From contig NZ_VCKY01000105.1 of the NCBI RefSeq assembly GCF_005889735.1, positions 1 through 35,796 of the forward strand: DNA of 35,796 nt, read 5' to 3'. Made by a program: the position numbers and the translations under genes. Below are positions 15,017 through 23,807 of this stretch, in pieces (position 1 is the stretch's first letter; each line of letters begins with the position of its first letter). Under the pieces are notes generated by a model. The model was not told the DNA's origin. It did not search any database and worked only from the letters and a program-made list of their open reading frames with translations. The stretch is from Nonomuraea turkmeniaca. GTDB lineage: Bacteria; Actinomycetota; Actinomycetes; Streptosporangiales; Streptosporangiaceae.

Positions 15017-15655
15017 ATGCCCACGGAGCCTCTCTCGCGCCGCCGGATCGTCGCCGCGGCCATCGGCCTCATCGAGCGCGAGGGCGCCGACGCGATCTCC
15101 ATGCGGCGCATCGCGGCCGACCTAGGTGTCGGCGTGATGTCCCTCTACAACCACGTGCCCAGCAAGGACGTTCTGCTCGACGGCGTGGCAGAGGCGGTGC
15201 TGAGCAAGATCGAGTTCACCGACGATCCTGACGCGCACTGGACCGACCGGGTGCGCTTGCAGGCGCGGGCGTTCCGGCAGATCGCCCATCATTACCCGCG
15301 TTCGCTCATGGTCGTGGTCAGCCGCCAGCTTCACTCCGCGGCCGGCCTGCTGCCCGTCGAGCGGGCGCTGGCCACGCTGCGCAGCGCTGGGTTCGGAGGG
15401 GCGGACGCGGTCAGGATCTTGCGGATGTTCATCGCGTACATCGTGGGCTCGCTGCTCCGCGAGGTCGGGGTGACGCCGACGTTCGCGCCTGTTCACACCA
15501 GGATGATCAAGGCCGACAGTGTCGATGCCGCTCTGTTCCCCGAGGTCAGCTCGCTGGCGCCGCTGCTGGACGAGTGCGACCACGAGGCCGAGTTCGAGTT
15601 CGGGCTCGAACTGCTGATCCAGGCCATCGTGGCGCACTCGGCACGCAGCAGGTGA
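15017..15655 (+). CDS. TetR family transcriptional regulator
   Basis: The 212-residue protein has a TetR N-terminal helix-turn-helix: IVAAAIGLIEREGADAISMR, then RRIAADLGVGVMSLYNHVPS at about residues 34-53, with the Tyr-Asn-His and Pro-Ser-Lys residues of the TetR recognition helix. The C-terminal part is helical, of the TetR_C class (MMxxLR-like ligand domain), with a candidate ligand pocket in residues 80-200. It is transcribed divergently from the diiron protein gene, and two perfect ACGTAC-N3-GTACGT operators lie between them, so it probably represses both itself and its neighbour. The inducer is unknown; a substrate or product of the diiron enzyme would be the natural guess. It ends three bases from the convergent transglycosylase-like gene. 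Confidence 0.9.
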   Translation: MPTEPLSRRRIVAAAIGLIEREGADAISMRRIAADLGVGVMSLYNHVPSKDVLLDGVAEAVLSKIEFTDDPDAHWTDRVRLQARAFRQIAHHYPRSLMVVVSRQLHSAAGLLPVERALATLRSAGFGGADAVRILRMFIAYIVGSLLREVGVTPTFAPVHTRMIKADSVDAALFPEVSSLAPLLDECDHEAEFEFGLELLIQAIVAHSARSR

Positions 15656-15658
15656 CGG

Positions 15659-16117
15659 TCAGTACCAGTTGCGTGACTGAAAATGGCCCCAGGCGCCGCA
15701 CGGCCTGCCGTACCTCCCCTTGATGTAAGCGAGGCCCCACCGGATCTGCGTCTCCGGGTTGGACTTCCAGTCGCGGCCCGCGCTGCTCATCTTGCCCGCG
15801 GGTAGCGCCTGCGGGATGCCGTAGGCGCCCGACGAGCTGTTCTGCGCACGGTGGTTCCAGCCGCTCTCCCTGGTCCACAGGTTGTCCAGGCAGCGGAATT
15901 CTCGCAGGTTCCAGGATCGCTGGACGACGTGGTCCAGAGCGATCTTCTTGTTCTTGTTGGCCGGCCGGATGGCCGGGATGTCGGGCTGCGCTGACGTCGT
16001 CCAGGTCCGGATCCGGACCGGTGGCACCGACTCCGCCCAGGCGGTCGCGGCGGTGCCGAACGCGGTGAACGCGGTGATGGAAATGAGTGTGCCGCTGAGT
16101 GCACGTTTGCTGTCCAC
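15659..16117 (-). CDS. Secreted lytic-transglycosylase-like protein, paralogue 1
   Basis: The 152-residue protein has a signal peptide (hydrophobic core about residues 8-27, Ala-Trp-Ala cleavage near 28) and a C-terminal lysozyme-like domain. The catalytic Glu84 is in WTRESGWNHRA, followed by SSGAYGIPQALPAGKM, GRDWKSNP and a W-G-L-A-Y-I-K-x-R-Y helix. These are the marks of the small SLT/RPF-like or aggregation-promoting-factor C-terminal type that cuts or binds peptidoglycan. The chain ends HFQSRNWY. Two conserved Cys (FRCL and RPCGAW) may be bonded. The start GTG at 16117 has AAGGA five bases upstream. A structured leader precedes it. A paralogue with the same domain lies upstream on the same strand, about 330 bases away; both are probably cell-wall remodelling enzymes. 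Confidence 0.85.
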   Translation of the reverse strand: MDSKRALSGTLISITAFTAFGTAATAWAESVPPVRIRTWTTSAQPDIPAIRPANKNKKIALDHVVQRSWNLREFRCLDNLWTRESGWNHRAQNSSSGAYGIPQALPAGKMSSAGRDWKSNPETQIRWGLAYIKGRYGRPCGAWGHFQSRNWY

Positions 16118-16214
16118 GACGATCCTTGCTCTCGGGTCGCGTGCGGATCGGGCGCACGAACTCTCCGCGCCCTGCTCGTCCGCGTCCGTGGCTCGGACGT
16201 GGAGCTCCGCCCGG

Positions 16215-16260
16215 CCCTCCGGGATCTGTTCCGCCCGATCGTGCTGGGCGGCCCGGAGGG
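16215..16260 (-). other. Strong hairpin in the leader of transglycosylase paralogue 1 (gap 16118-16451)
   Basis: The 334-base gap between the two transglycosylase-like genes holds no gene. It contains a long nested stem: CCCTCCGGG (16215-16223) with CCCGGAGGG (16252-16260), and inside it CCGCCC (16231-16236) with GGGCGG (16246-16251), with a seven-base one-sided bulge. It lies 98 bases before the start of paralogue 1, so it is in its mRNA leader or ends the upstream gene's transcript. I compared it with what I remember of the c-di-AMP (ydaO) riboswitch, which often controls such genes, and the conserved sequences are not there. Confidence 0.5.
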
Positions 16261-16451
16261 CACCGCGACGTGTCCTTTAGCACGATTCCTATTACGCGCC
16301 GTCGCCGCGGGTCCTCTCTCTCGACACGCGAAGGACAGGTGTTTGTGGGATCGTTGCGGATAATCGGTCGGCTCGCTGGGGCGGGATTGCCCGGCCCGCC
16401 GCGCGCATGGTGTGCCCTTGCCGCAAGAATCGCGTAACGCGGAGGTTTGGC

Positions 16452-16856
16452 TCAGTACCAACGGTGGGATTGGAAGTGCGCCCACGCGCGACACGGCGTG
16501 CTGTACCGCTGCTTGATGTAGGAAAGGCCCCACTTGATCTGGGTGCGAGGGTTGGTGCGCCAGTCGCGGCCCGATGAGGCCATCTTGTGGCCGGGGAGAG
16601 CCTGCGGGATGCCGTAGGCGCCCGAGGAGCGGTTGCCCGCGCGGTGGTTCCAGCCGCTCTCTCTGGCCCAGAGCTTCTCCAAGCACCTGAACTGGGCCTT
16701 GTTCCAGCCGCGCGCCGCCACCAAGGGCTTGGCGATCGACTTGTTCCTGCTGCTGGCGCTCGTCTGGGAGCTCTGCGCCTGTGCGGCCGAGGCGCCGCCT
16801 GCCGCCACGAGGGTGGCGGTCAGGACCAGGACGCCGGTACGGCGGAGCATGGGCAT
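16452..16856 (-). CDS. Secreted lytic-transglycosylase-like protein, paralogue 2
   Basis: The 134-residue protein has a signal peptide (residues 1-26, ending ASAAQA) and the same lysozyme-like domain as its neighbour: catalytic Glu66 in WARESGWNHRA, then SSGAYGIPQALPGHKM, GRDWRTNP and W-G-L-S-Y-I-K-x-R-Y, ending HFQSHRWY. The two proteins are clearly tandem paralogues; the signal peptides and linkers are unrelated. I take ATG 16856 as the start (AAGGGAA upstream); an ATG upstream at 16895 would add a charged segment that spoils the signal peptide. The Shine-Dalgarno lies in a small hairpin (CCCTT..AAGGG), a hint of translational control. It probably works on peptidoglycan outside the membrane. 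Confidence 0.85.
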   Translation of the reverse strand: MPMLRRTGVLVLTATLVAAGGASAAQAQSSQTSASSRNKSIAKPLVAARGWNKAQFRCLEKLWARESGWNHRAGNRSSGAYGIPQALPGHKMASSGRDWRTNPRTQIKWGLSYIKQRYSTPCRAWAHFQSHRWY

Positions 16857-17044
16857 GCGGGGTTCCCTTTCGAAGGGGGACATGGACCGCGCCACCGTGC
16901 CCGATAGGATCGCTTTACAGGGAATTGACCATGTAAACGAAGATCGTCAGTAAAGATCCCGATATATGCCTGCTTCAGGGGTTTTGTCGGATAAATGTGG
17001 TCTGCGTCTCATTTTCGAGGTGACTCGTTCTGTAAGGTCTCCTC

Positions 17045-17530
17045 ATGACGCTCAACGAGATCCCGCTCCGCACCCTCACCGACGCCCCGACCACCCTGGG
17101 CGAGCTGTCGGCCGGCAAGCCCGCCCTCATCGTCAACGTCGCCTCCCGCTGCGGTCTCACCCCGCAGTACGCCGGCCTCGTCAAGCTTCAGGAGCAGTAC
17201 GGCCCGCGCGGTTTCACGGTGATCGGCGTCCCCTGCAACCAGTTCGCCGGCCAGGAGCCCGGCTCGCCGGAGGAGATCCAGGAGTTCTGCTCGGCCACGT
17301 ATGGCGTGGACTTCCCGCTCCTGGAGAAGACCGACGTCAACGGCCCGGATCGGCACCCGCTCTACACCGAGCTCGCGAGCGTCCCGGACGCGGACGGCGA
17401 GGGCGGCGACATCCAGTGGAACTTCGAGAAGTTCCTGGTGGACGGAGCGGGCAACGTGGTGGCCCGCTTCCGCCCCCGCACCGTCCCGGAAGACCCCTCG
17501 GTCACCGCGGCCATCGAAAAGCTCCTTTAG
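17045..17530 (+). CDS. Glutathione peroxidase family, thioredoxin-dependent 2-Cys type
   Basis: The 161-residue protein is a Cys-type glutathione peroxidase homologue. Peroxidatic Cys36 is in NVASRCGLTPQY; the tetrad partners Gln65-region (PCNQFAGQ, Cys63-Gln65) and Trp124-Asn125 (WNFEKFLV) are present. Cys81 (EFCSATYGV) stands where the resolving Cys of thioredoxin-dependent enzymes such as yeast Gpx3/Orp1 (Cys36/Cys82) is found, so thioredoxin rather than glutathione is the likely reductant, which also fits actinobacteria lacking glutathione. It reduces hydrogen peroxide and lipid peroxides in the cytoplasm. No signal peptide. The ATG at 17045 follows AAGG at 17033. It appears monocistronic. 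Its neighbours do not share its pathway. Confidence 0.93.
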   Translation: MTLNEIPLRTLTDAPTTLGELSAGKPALIVNVASRCGLTPQYAGLVKLQEQYGPRGFTVIGVPCNQFAGQEPGSPEEIQEFCSATYGVDFPLLEKTDVNGPDRHPLYTELASVPDADGEGGDIQWNFEKFLVDGAGNVVARFRPRTVPEDPSVTAAIEKLL

Positions 17531-17760
17531 TCAAAGTTGTGTGGGGGCGCACCGCACACCCGAACGGGGACCTGCCGGTCCCCGAACCCCTGGGCAGGGC
17601 GCCAGGCGTCGAGGTCCTCGCGCGGCAGGCGGCCGACGGCGGCATCGCTCATCCGCGGGGTGGCCGGGCTGACCAGCGCACACCGGTGCATGGGGCTAAT
17701 AATCGATGAGTAATCGGTCAAATACGGTAAGCGATTTCCCGTCCGGGTATCAGCTGCGAT

Positions 17761-18894
17761 GTGACGATCAATCCGTACGCAGGATCGCCCTTCAGCTACG
17801 TCGCCGAGCCGCCCGCGGCGCCGTACTCGATCGTTGAGCTGATGCCCGGGGTCCGCAACCTGCTCGAGTATGTCCGGCTGGAGGCCGGCGAGCGGGTGCT
17901 GCTGCTCATGGAGCACGCCGTCGACCCGGTCGTCGTCCAGGCGATCGGCGCGGCGGCCGCGTACCGGGACGCCGACGTGCGGATCCTGTCGGTGGCGCCG
18001 TTCAGCCCGGGAGGGTGGGACAGGGAGGCGCCGCTGGACATCGAGACAGCCGCGTTCCGTGAGGCGGATGTCGTGATCAGCGGCACCTGGTGGGGTGAGG
18101 TGCACACCGCGCCGCTGTTCTTCGATCAGATCAAGTCGCGCTCCTCCCGCTTCCTGTCCCTGCATATGACGGCCACGGCGGGTGCGCTCCTCACCGGCGG
18201 CCGGCTGCCCGCCGAGGTCTTCTACGCGCTGCTGCGGCGGGCGCTGCGCCAACTGACGGCGGCCGGGTCGATTCGGGTGACGTCCGAGAGGGGGACCGAC
18301 GTGACGTTCTCGGGGCTGACCTTCGACCCGGATCCCGGCGCGATGCGGCCGGGGGACTGGCGGCCCTTCCCGTACGGGGGCGCAAACTTCTGGCCCACCG
18401 ACACCGAGGGCGTCCTGGTCGTCGAGGACAGCACGGTCACCGGCGTGCCCGAGGAGCCGGTCCGGATCACCCTGGAGGGCAACCTCGTCCGCAAGATCGA
18501 GGGCGGGGCCGCCGCCGAGCAACTGCGCCGGTACGCGCCCGGCGGCTACTACATGCGGCACGGCCTGTTCGGCCTGAATCCGAAGGTGCGGGTGTCCGGT
18601 GGGACGCAGTTCGAGCGGGAGAAGCACGCGGGGGCCTTCTATTGCGGTCTCGACGGCCTGACTGGTGGCGTCCCGGTCAAGACGGGGCCCGGCTTCGCGC
18701 ACTGCGACTGCCAGATCGACCGGCCGACCGTGCTGGTGGACGGCGAGGTCTTCGTCGAGCGCGGCCGGCTGCTCATGCTCGACGAACCGGAGATCCGGGA
18801 GGTCGCCGCCCAGTTCGGCCCGCCCGAGGTGATCCTCGACGACAACCCGGTCATGATCCTGCCCCGCCGCTACACCGGCGCGCCCACGCGCTGA
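17761..18894 (+). CDS. NicX-like / M29-fold metalloenzyme
   Basis: The 377-residue protein has the fold of M29 aminopeptidases and the related 2,5-dihydroxypyridine 5,6-dioxygenase NicX. The metal ligands of NicX (His265, His318, Asp320 in Pseudomonas putida) have equivalents here at the same spacing: His267 in YYMRHGLFGLNP, and His314 and Asp316 in FAHCDCQI. The conserved Gly-Leu-Asn-Pro and the region with E-R-E-K-H-A-G-A lie between. The N-terminal domain shows a Rossmann-like stretch (ERVLLLMEHAVDPVVVQAIG). It may therefore be a ring-cleaving dioxygenase or an aminopeptidase-like hydrolase; the ligand pattern favours the dioxygenase side but does not decide it. Start GTG 17761 has no strong Shine-Dalgarno and may be leaderless. 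No pyridine-degradation genes are adjacent. Convergent with the LacI gene. Confidence 0.7.
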   Translation: MTINPYAGSPFSYVAEPPAAPYSIVELMPGVRNLLEYVRLEAGERVLLLMEHAVDPVVVQAIGAAAAYRDADVRILSVAPFSPGGWDREAPLDIETAAFREADVVISGTWWGEVHTAPLFFDQIKSRSSRFLSLHMTATAGALLTGGRLPAEVFYALLRRALRQLTAAGSIRVTSERGTDVTFSGLTFDPDPGAMRPGDWRPFPYGGANFWPTDTEGVLVVEDSTVTGVPEEPVRITLEGNLVRKIEGGAAAEQLRRYAPGGYYMRHGLFGLNPKVRVSGGTQFEREKHAGAFYCGLDGLTGGVPVKTGPGFAHCDCQIDRPTVLVDGEVFVERGRLLMLDEPEIREVAAQFGPPEVILDDNPVMILPRRYTGAPTR

Positions 18895-18965
18895 GACACG
18901 GTGTCGCCCGATCGGGTTCCTTCGACGGACGTGTGGCGGCTCCCGGCGGAACGCGCCACCGTGCC

Positions 18966-18983
18966 CCGCTGACTTGTCAGCGG
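18966..18983. terminator. Hairpin between the NicX-like and LacI genes
   Basis: CCGCTGA pairs with TCAGCGG over loop CTTG (18966-18983) in the convergent gap; flanking CCCC and GGGG extend it with a bulge. It includes the LacI gene's stop codon and probably serves both genes as terminator. There is no T-tract. Confidence 0.45.
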
Positions 18984-20038
18984 CGGGGACCGCAGCTGCC
19001 GCGGATGATGAGCTCGGTGGGCAGGACCACGCTGCGGGGTTTCCGGGTCCCGGCGCGCAGCACCAGCTCCGCCGCGCGATAGCCCATGTCGCGCCCCGGC
19101 TGGGCGATCACCGTCAGCGGCGGGGAGCACAGCTCGGCCCAGGGCACGTCGTCGTACATCACCAGTGACACGTCCCGCGGCACCCGCAGGTCCAGCTCTC
19201 TGGCCGCCAGCACGGCCGCCTCCCCGAGCACGTTCCCCCCGGTCACCACCGCTGACAGGTCGGGGCGGCTCTGGAACAGGCCGGAGGCGGCGGCGTAGGC
19301 GGAGTCGCGGCTGCCGGTGCCGAACACCACCAGCTCCTCGTCCACCGGCGCCCCCACCGCCTCTCTGAAGGCCGCGACCCGCCGATCGTGGCCGGGTCCG
19401 CCCAGGAAGGCGATGCGCTTGTGACCCAGGCCTCGTAGGTAGCGGACGGCGGTGCGGATGCCGGCCCGGTCGTCGGCCACCACGGCGGGCACGTCCAGCG
19501 GGCGGGTCTGCGGGGTGGCGGGAAGGCCGTCCAGGGCCAGGAGGTCCGTCAGGGCCGCCGCCCTGACATCCTCCTCAGCGGCGGCGGGGGCGGGCAGGCG
19601 GTCGGCGAAGACCACGGTCATGCCCGCGCGGATCGCCGGGGCCCAGGTCTCGGCGTCGCCCGACGGCACGGCGATCAGGCGGTCCACGCTCTGCTCCAGC
19701 AGCATGCCGATCAGCTCGGACTCCTGCTCGGGGTCGCCGCCGGTGGAGCCGAGCACGACCGGCTCGCCGGCCGAGCGGGCGCAGGCGAGCACGCCCTCCG
19801 CCAGCTGGCCGTAGAAGGTGTCGGTCAGGTCGGGAACGAGCAGGCCCATGCCGCCGGTACGCCGCTGGCGCAGGTTGCGGCCCAGCGCGCTGGGGCGGTA
19901 GTCGAGCTGCGCGGCGACGGCCAGGACACGTTCCCTGGTCCGCGGGCTGGCCGAGCCGCCCGACAGCACCCTGGACACGGTCGCGACGCCCACGCCGGCC
20001 GCCTCGGCCACGTCCTTGATCGTCGCACGCCTCTCCAT
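18977..20038 (-). CDS. LacI family transcriptional regulator
   Basis: The 353-residue protein starts MERRATIKDVAEAAGVGVAT, a textbook LacI helix-turn-helix, with the hinge region LDYRPSALGRNLRQRRTGG. The C-terminal periplasmic-binding-like sensor domain (about residues 60-350) would bind a sugar or sugar phosphate. It is divergent from the msiK gene, which serves sugar ABC transporters. An operator-like palindrome (TGGAAACGATTCCA) overlaps its own start codon and a similar site overlaps the msiK promoter, so it probably represses both. I chose ATG 20038 over an upstream ATG at 20083 because the LacI domain begins exactly there. The sugar cannot be told. Residues around 110-140 of the sensor (PAAAEEDVRAAALTDLLA) look like an insertion absent from most family members. 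Confidence 0.9.
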   Translation of the reverse strand: MERRATIKDVAEAAGVGVATVSRVLSGGSASPRTRERVLAVAAQLDYRPSALGRNLRQRRTGGMGLLVPDLTDTFYGQLAEGVLACARSAGEPVVLGSTGGDPEQESELIGMLLEQSVDRLIAVPSGDAETWAPAIRAGMTVVFADRLPAPAAAEEDVRAAALTDLLALDGLPATPQTRPLDVPAVVADDRAGIRTAVRYLRGLGHKRIAFLGGPGHDRRVAAFREAVGAPVDEELVVFGTGSRDSAYAAASGLFQSRPDLSAVVTGGNVLGEAAVLAARELDLRVPRDVSLVMYDDVPWAELCSPPLTVIAQPGRDMGYRAAELVLRAGTRKPRSVVLPTELIIRGSCGPRR

Positions 20039-20051
20039 GGAAACGATTCCA
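20038..20051. promoter_or_regulatory. LacI-type operator over the lacI-like start codon
   Basis: TGGAAACGATTCCA is a near-perfect palindrome with the central CG typical of LacI-family operators (one half-site mismatch). It covers the ATG of the LacI gene, so binding would block its transcript: likely autoregulation. Confidence 0.65.
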
Positions 20052-20112
20052 TCATGCTTTCCATCGAAGGGGAAGGTATGCACAGTGACAAAGGCTGGTC
20101 ACGCGCTAACCC

Positions 20113-20158
20113 TTGACACCGATGTCCGTTTCGGGTGAGATGCTTGAAAACGTATCCA
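20113..20158 (+). promoter_or_regulatory. msiK promoter with LacI-type operator at the start site
   Basis: A -35 TTGACA (20113-20118), 17-base spacer and -10 TGAGAT (20136-20141) form a good sigma-A-type promoter. Four bases on, TGAAAACGTATCCA (20145-20158) matches 11 of 14 positions of the palindrome at the LacI gene's start, including the central CG. A repressor there would overlap the transcription start. The msiK leader then runs about 60 bases to the ATG. Confidence 0.7.
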
Positions 20159-20217
20159 CGTGAGTGGGTGCACGGTAACAACATCCGGGCTACCGCCCTG
20201 GAGCGCGAAGGAATGTC

Positions 20218-21429
<1,212 letters not shown>

Positions 21430-21470
21430 TCGGCCGCAGTTCTCGGTCGTGAGCTCAGCTCGCGACCGCT

Positions 21471-21516
21471 GGGCCCCCACCGCGACCCCCTCCCGCGGCG
21501 GGGGCCCGTCCTTTTC
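21471..21516 (+). terminator. Rho-independent terminator of msiK
   Basis: GGGCCCCC (21471-21478) pairs with GGGGGCCC (21500-21507) around a 21-base loop that has its own CCGCGG element, followed by GTCCTTTT. The T-rich tail supports an intrinsic terminator, reading from msiK. Confidence 0.75.
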
Positions 21517-21548
21517 CGGACGGCCCCGGCACGCCGCTGAAAGGCCCG

Positions 21549-22298
21549 TCAGCGGCCGAGCCTGCCCAACACGAAGCTCTGCAGGCCGCGCGGCACGAGC
21601 TTGCCGACCGCCACGATCGCCTTGTAGCGCGGATCCGGCACCGACACCCGCTTGCCGAGCGCCAGGTCACGCAGCGCCTCCCGGACGACGTTGTCGGCCT
21701 TCAACCACAGGAAGCCGGGAATGCCGGACGTGTCCATGGAGGCGCGCTGGTGGAACTCGGTCCGCACGAAACCGGGGCACAACGCCATGATCTTAATGCG
21801 CGGGTTGCCGACCTCGGCCGCGGCCGACTCGCTGAAGTTCACCACCCACGCCTTGGACGCGCTGTAGGTGCCGCGCGTGAAGAACGCCGCCACGGACGAC
21901 ACGTTGATCACCGCGCCCCGATCGCGCCGCCGCATCCCGGGCAGCGCGGCCAGCGTGAGCCTGAGCACGGCCTCGCAGTGCACCTTGAGCATGCGGACCT
22001 CGTCCTCGACCGGCACGTCGGGGAAACGGCCGGGGTGGCCGAATCCGGCGTTGTTGATCAGCAGGTCCACACCGTCGCGCAGGCGGGCTTCGACCGCGGC
22101 GATCCCCTCGTCGGTCGCGAGGTCGGCGGGCAGCACCTCGACGCTCACGCCGTACCTGAGCTTGAGCTGGCCGGCGGCCTCGGCGAGCCGGCTCTCGTCC
22201 CGTGACACCAGGACGAGCGAGTACGCGTCGGCGGCCAGGCGCCGGGCGAAGGCTGCGCCGATGCCGGCGGTGGCGCCGGTGATCAATGCGGTTGGCAT
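21549..22298 (-). CDS. Short-chain dehydrogenase/reductase
   Basis: The 249-residue classical SDR has the NAD(P)-binding motif TGATAGIG (7-14), the NNAG motif (82-85) and the catalytic Ser134/135, Tyr145 and Lys149 (YSASK). The S-R-D pattern after strand 2 (VLVSRDESRL) favours NADP(H). The C-terminal segment is hydrophobic and basic, as in the DltE/YqjQ-like SDR groups that are often annotated simply as oxidoreductases. The substrate cannot be derived. ATG 22298 is 26 bases from the divergent sugar dehydrogenase gene, so the two share a very short promoter region. The product is probably cytoplasmic. Confidence 0.9.
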   Translation of the reverse strand: MPTALITGATAGIGAAFARRLAADAYSLVLVSRDESRLAEAAGQLKLRYGVSVEVLPADLATDEGIAAVEARLRDGVDLLINNAGFGHPGRFPDVPVEDEVRMLKVHCEAVLRLTLAALPGMRRRDRGAVINVSSVAAFFTRGTYSASKAWVVNFSESAAAEVGNPRIKIMALCPGFVRTEFHQRASMDTSGIPGFLWLKADNVVREALRDLALGKRVSVPDPRYKAIVAVGKLVPRGLQSFVLGRLGR

Positions 22299-22324
22299 GC
22301 CTGAACCCTAGCGTCCGTGGCAGG

Positions 22325-23512
22325 ATGAGCGGTGTGCGCCTCGTCGTGGCTGTGCTCCTTGTCGTCGCAACTGTCACCGCCTGCTCGTCCGAGGCTCCGC
22401 CGTCCGCCGGGCCGCTCACTCCTCGCGCCGAGGCGACGACGACCACCGCCCCGGCGCCCACCACTGCTGCGCCCGCCGCCACGTCGGCCGAGCGGGGCGA
22501 GCTGCGGTTCAGGAAGATCGGCGAGTTCGAGCAGCCGGTGGCGTTCGCCGTACGCGAGGGCGACGACCGCATGTACGTCGCCGAGCAGACGGGCCGGCTG
22601 CGCACCTCCGACGGCAAGACGGTGATCGACCTGTCGGGCGAGGTGAGCGGCGGCAACGAGCAGGGCCTGCTGGGTGTGGCGTTCCACCCGTCCGGCCGGT
22701 GGGTCTACCTCGACTGGACCGACGCTCAAGGCCACACCCACGTCACCGAGTGGGCCTACGACGGCTCCAAGGCGACGGGCCGGCGCGACGTGCTCACCCA
22801 GGACCAGCCCTTCGCCAACCACAACGGCGGCCAGCTCGCCTTCGGCCCCGACGGCTACCTCTACATCGCGCTCGGCGACGGGGGCGGCGCGGGCGACCCC
22901 GAGGGCAACGGCCAGGACCTCGGCACGCTGCTCGGCAAGATCCTGCGCATCGATCCGCGTGTCGACTCCCGGGGCGGCCGGCCGTACACGGTGCCCGAGG
23001 ACAACCCGTTCGTCGGCAAGGAAGGCGCGAAGACCGAGATCTGGGCGTACGGGCTGCGCAACCCATGGCGGTTCACCTTCGACCGCGACACCGGCGACCT
23101 GTGGATCGGCGACGTCGGGCAGAACGCGTGGGAGGAGGTCGACTACCAGCCGGCGGGCTCGGAAGGCGGCGAGAACTACGGCTGGAACCTCCGCGAGGGT
23201 GACAAACCCTTCCGTGGCGGTAAGGGACGCGAGCTGGTCGACCCGGTGATCGTCTATCCCCTCGGCCAGGACGGCAACTGCTCGGTGATCGCCGGATACG
23301 TCTACCGGGGCGAGAAGATCCCGTGGTTGCAGGGCCAGTTCCTGTACGGCGACTTCTGCGCCGGATGGATCAAGGCGGGCACCGTCGACGAGCTGGAGAA
23401 GGCGGCCGAGGTCGGAAAGGTGGAGCAGCTGTCGTCGTTCGGCCAGGGGCACGACGGCGAGCTCTACGCGCTCAGCCTGCGGGGCCCGCTGTATCGGATC
23501 GAGCCTGCCTGA
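22325..23512 (+). CDS. PQQ-dependent sugar dehydrogenase-type lipoprotein
   Basis: The 395-residue protein has a lipoprotein signal (VVAVLLVVATVTAC, lipid Cys at about residue 20), a Thr/Ala/Pro-rich linker of some 35 residues, and a six-bladed beta-propeller of the soluble glucose/sorbosone dehydrogenase family (GSDH). Diagnostic stretches are QGLLGVAFHP, NHNGGQLAFGPDGYLYIALG, GLRNPWRFTFD and WEEVDY. The His in NHNGGQ is the catalytic base in characterised members. It would oxidise an aldose or alcohol outside the membrane with PQQ or another cofactor; many actinobacterial homologues have no known substrate. The start ATG at 22325 gives a clean signal peptide; a GTG at 22334 is an alternative. 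Its 3' end overlaps the convergent carboxymuconolactone-type gene by 41 bases. Confidence 0.88.
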   Translation: MSGVRLVVAVLLVVATVTACSSEAPPSAGPLTPRAEATTTTAPAPTTAAPAATSAERGELRFRKIGEFEQPVAFAVREGDDRMYVAEQTGRLRTSDGKTVIDLSGEVSGGNEQGLLGVAFHPSGRWVYLDWTDAQGHTHVTEWAYDGSKATGRRDVLTQDQPFANHNGGQLAFGPDGYLYIALGDGGGAGDPEGNGQDLGTLLGKILRIDPRVDSRGGRPYTVPEDNPFVGKEGAKTEIWAYGLRNPWRFTFDRDTGDLWIGDVGQNAWEEVDYQPAGSEGGENYGWNLREGDKPFRGGKGRELVDPVIVYPLGQDGNCSVIAGYVYRGEKIPWLQGQFLYGDFCAGWIKAGTVDELEKAAEVGKVEQLSSFGQGHDGELYALSLRGPLYRIEPA

Positions 23513-23807
23513 TCCGCTCGATCAAGCCCTCCACCTGGTCGTTCAACATCGCCCCGCGGGCCCAGCCCGCGTAGTGCGCCAGGAAGACCACCACCTCCCG
23601 CAACTCGGTCTCGCTGAGCTCGCCGGCCCGCAGAGCGACGTCGAGCTGGACCTCCGTCAACTGCTCGAGGCCCTGGCCGACGAGCAGCCCGAGCAGGAGC
23701 AGGCGGCGCTCCCTGACCGACAAGACGGTCCTCGCCCAGACATCGGCGAACTGGCGTTCGGCCGACACCCCGAAGGAGTCCACGGTCTCCATGGCGGGTT
23801 CTGTCAT
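23472..23807 (-). CDS. Carboxymuconolactone decarboxylase family protein
   Basis: The 111-residue, all-helical protein matches the small CMD/AhpD-like family: RERRLLLLGLLVGQGLEQL, then ALRAGELSETELREVVVFLA and HYAGWARGAMLN. The AhpD-type CxxC redox pair is absent, so it is a decarboxylase-type rather than peroxidase-reductase-type member, and its reaction is unknown. The ATG at 23807 has GGAG six bases upstream. Its last 41 bases run antisense to the end of the sugar dehydrogenase gene, so the two messages could pair at their 3' ends. No pathway neighbours were seen. Confidence 0.88.
   Translation of the reverse strand: MTEPAMETVDSFGVSAERQFADVWARTVLSVRERRLLLLGLLVGQGLEQLTEVQLDVALRAGELSETELREVVVFLAHYAGWARGAMLNDQVEGLIERIRQARSDTAGPAG

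Noticed and set aside
16118..16320. c-di-AMP (ydaO) riboswitch upstream of transglycosylase paralogue 1
   Set aside because: Wall-hydrolase genes in actinobacteria often have it, but the conserved sequence blocks I remember are missing; only an unrelated strong hairpin is present.
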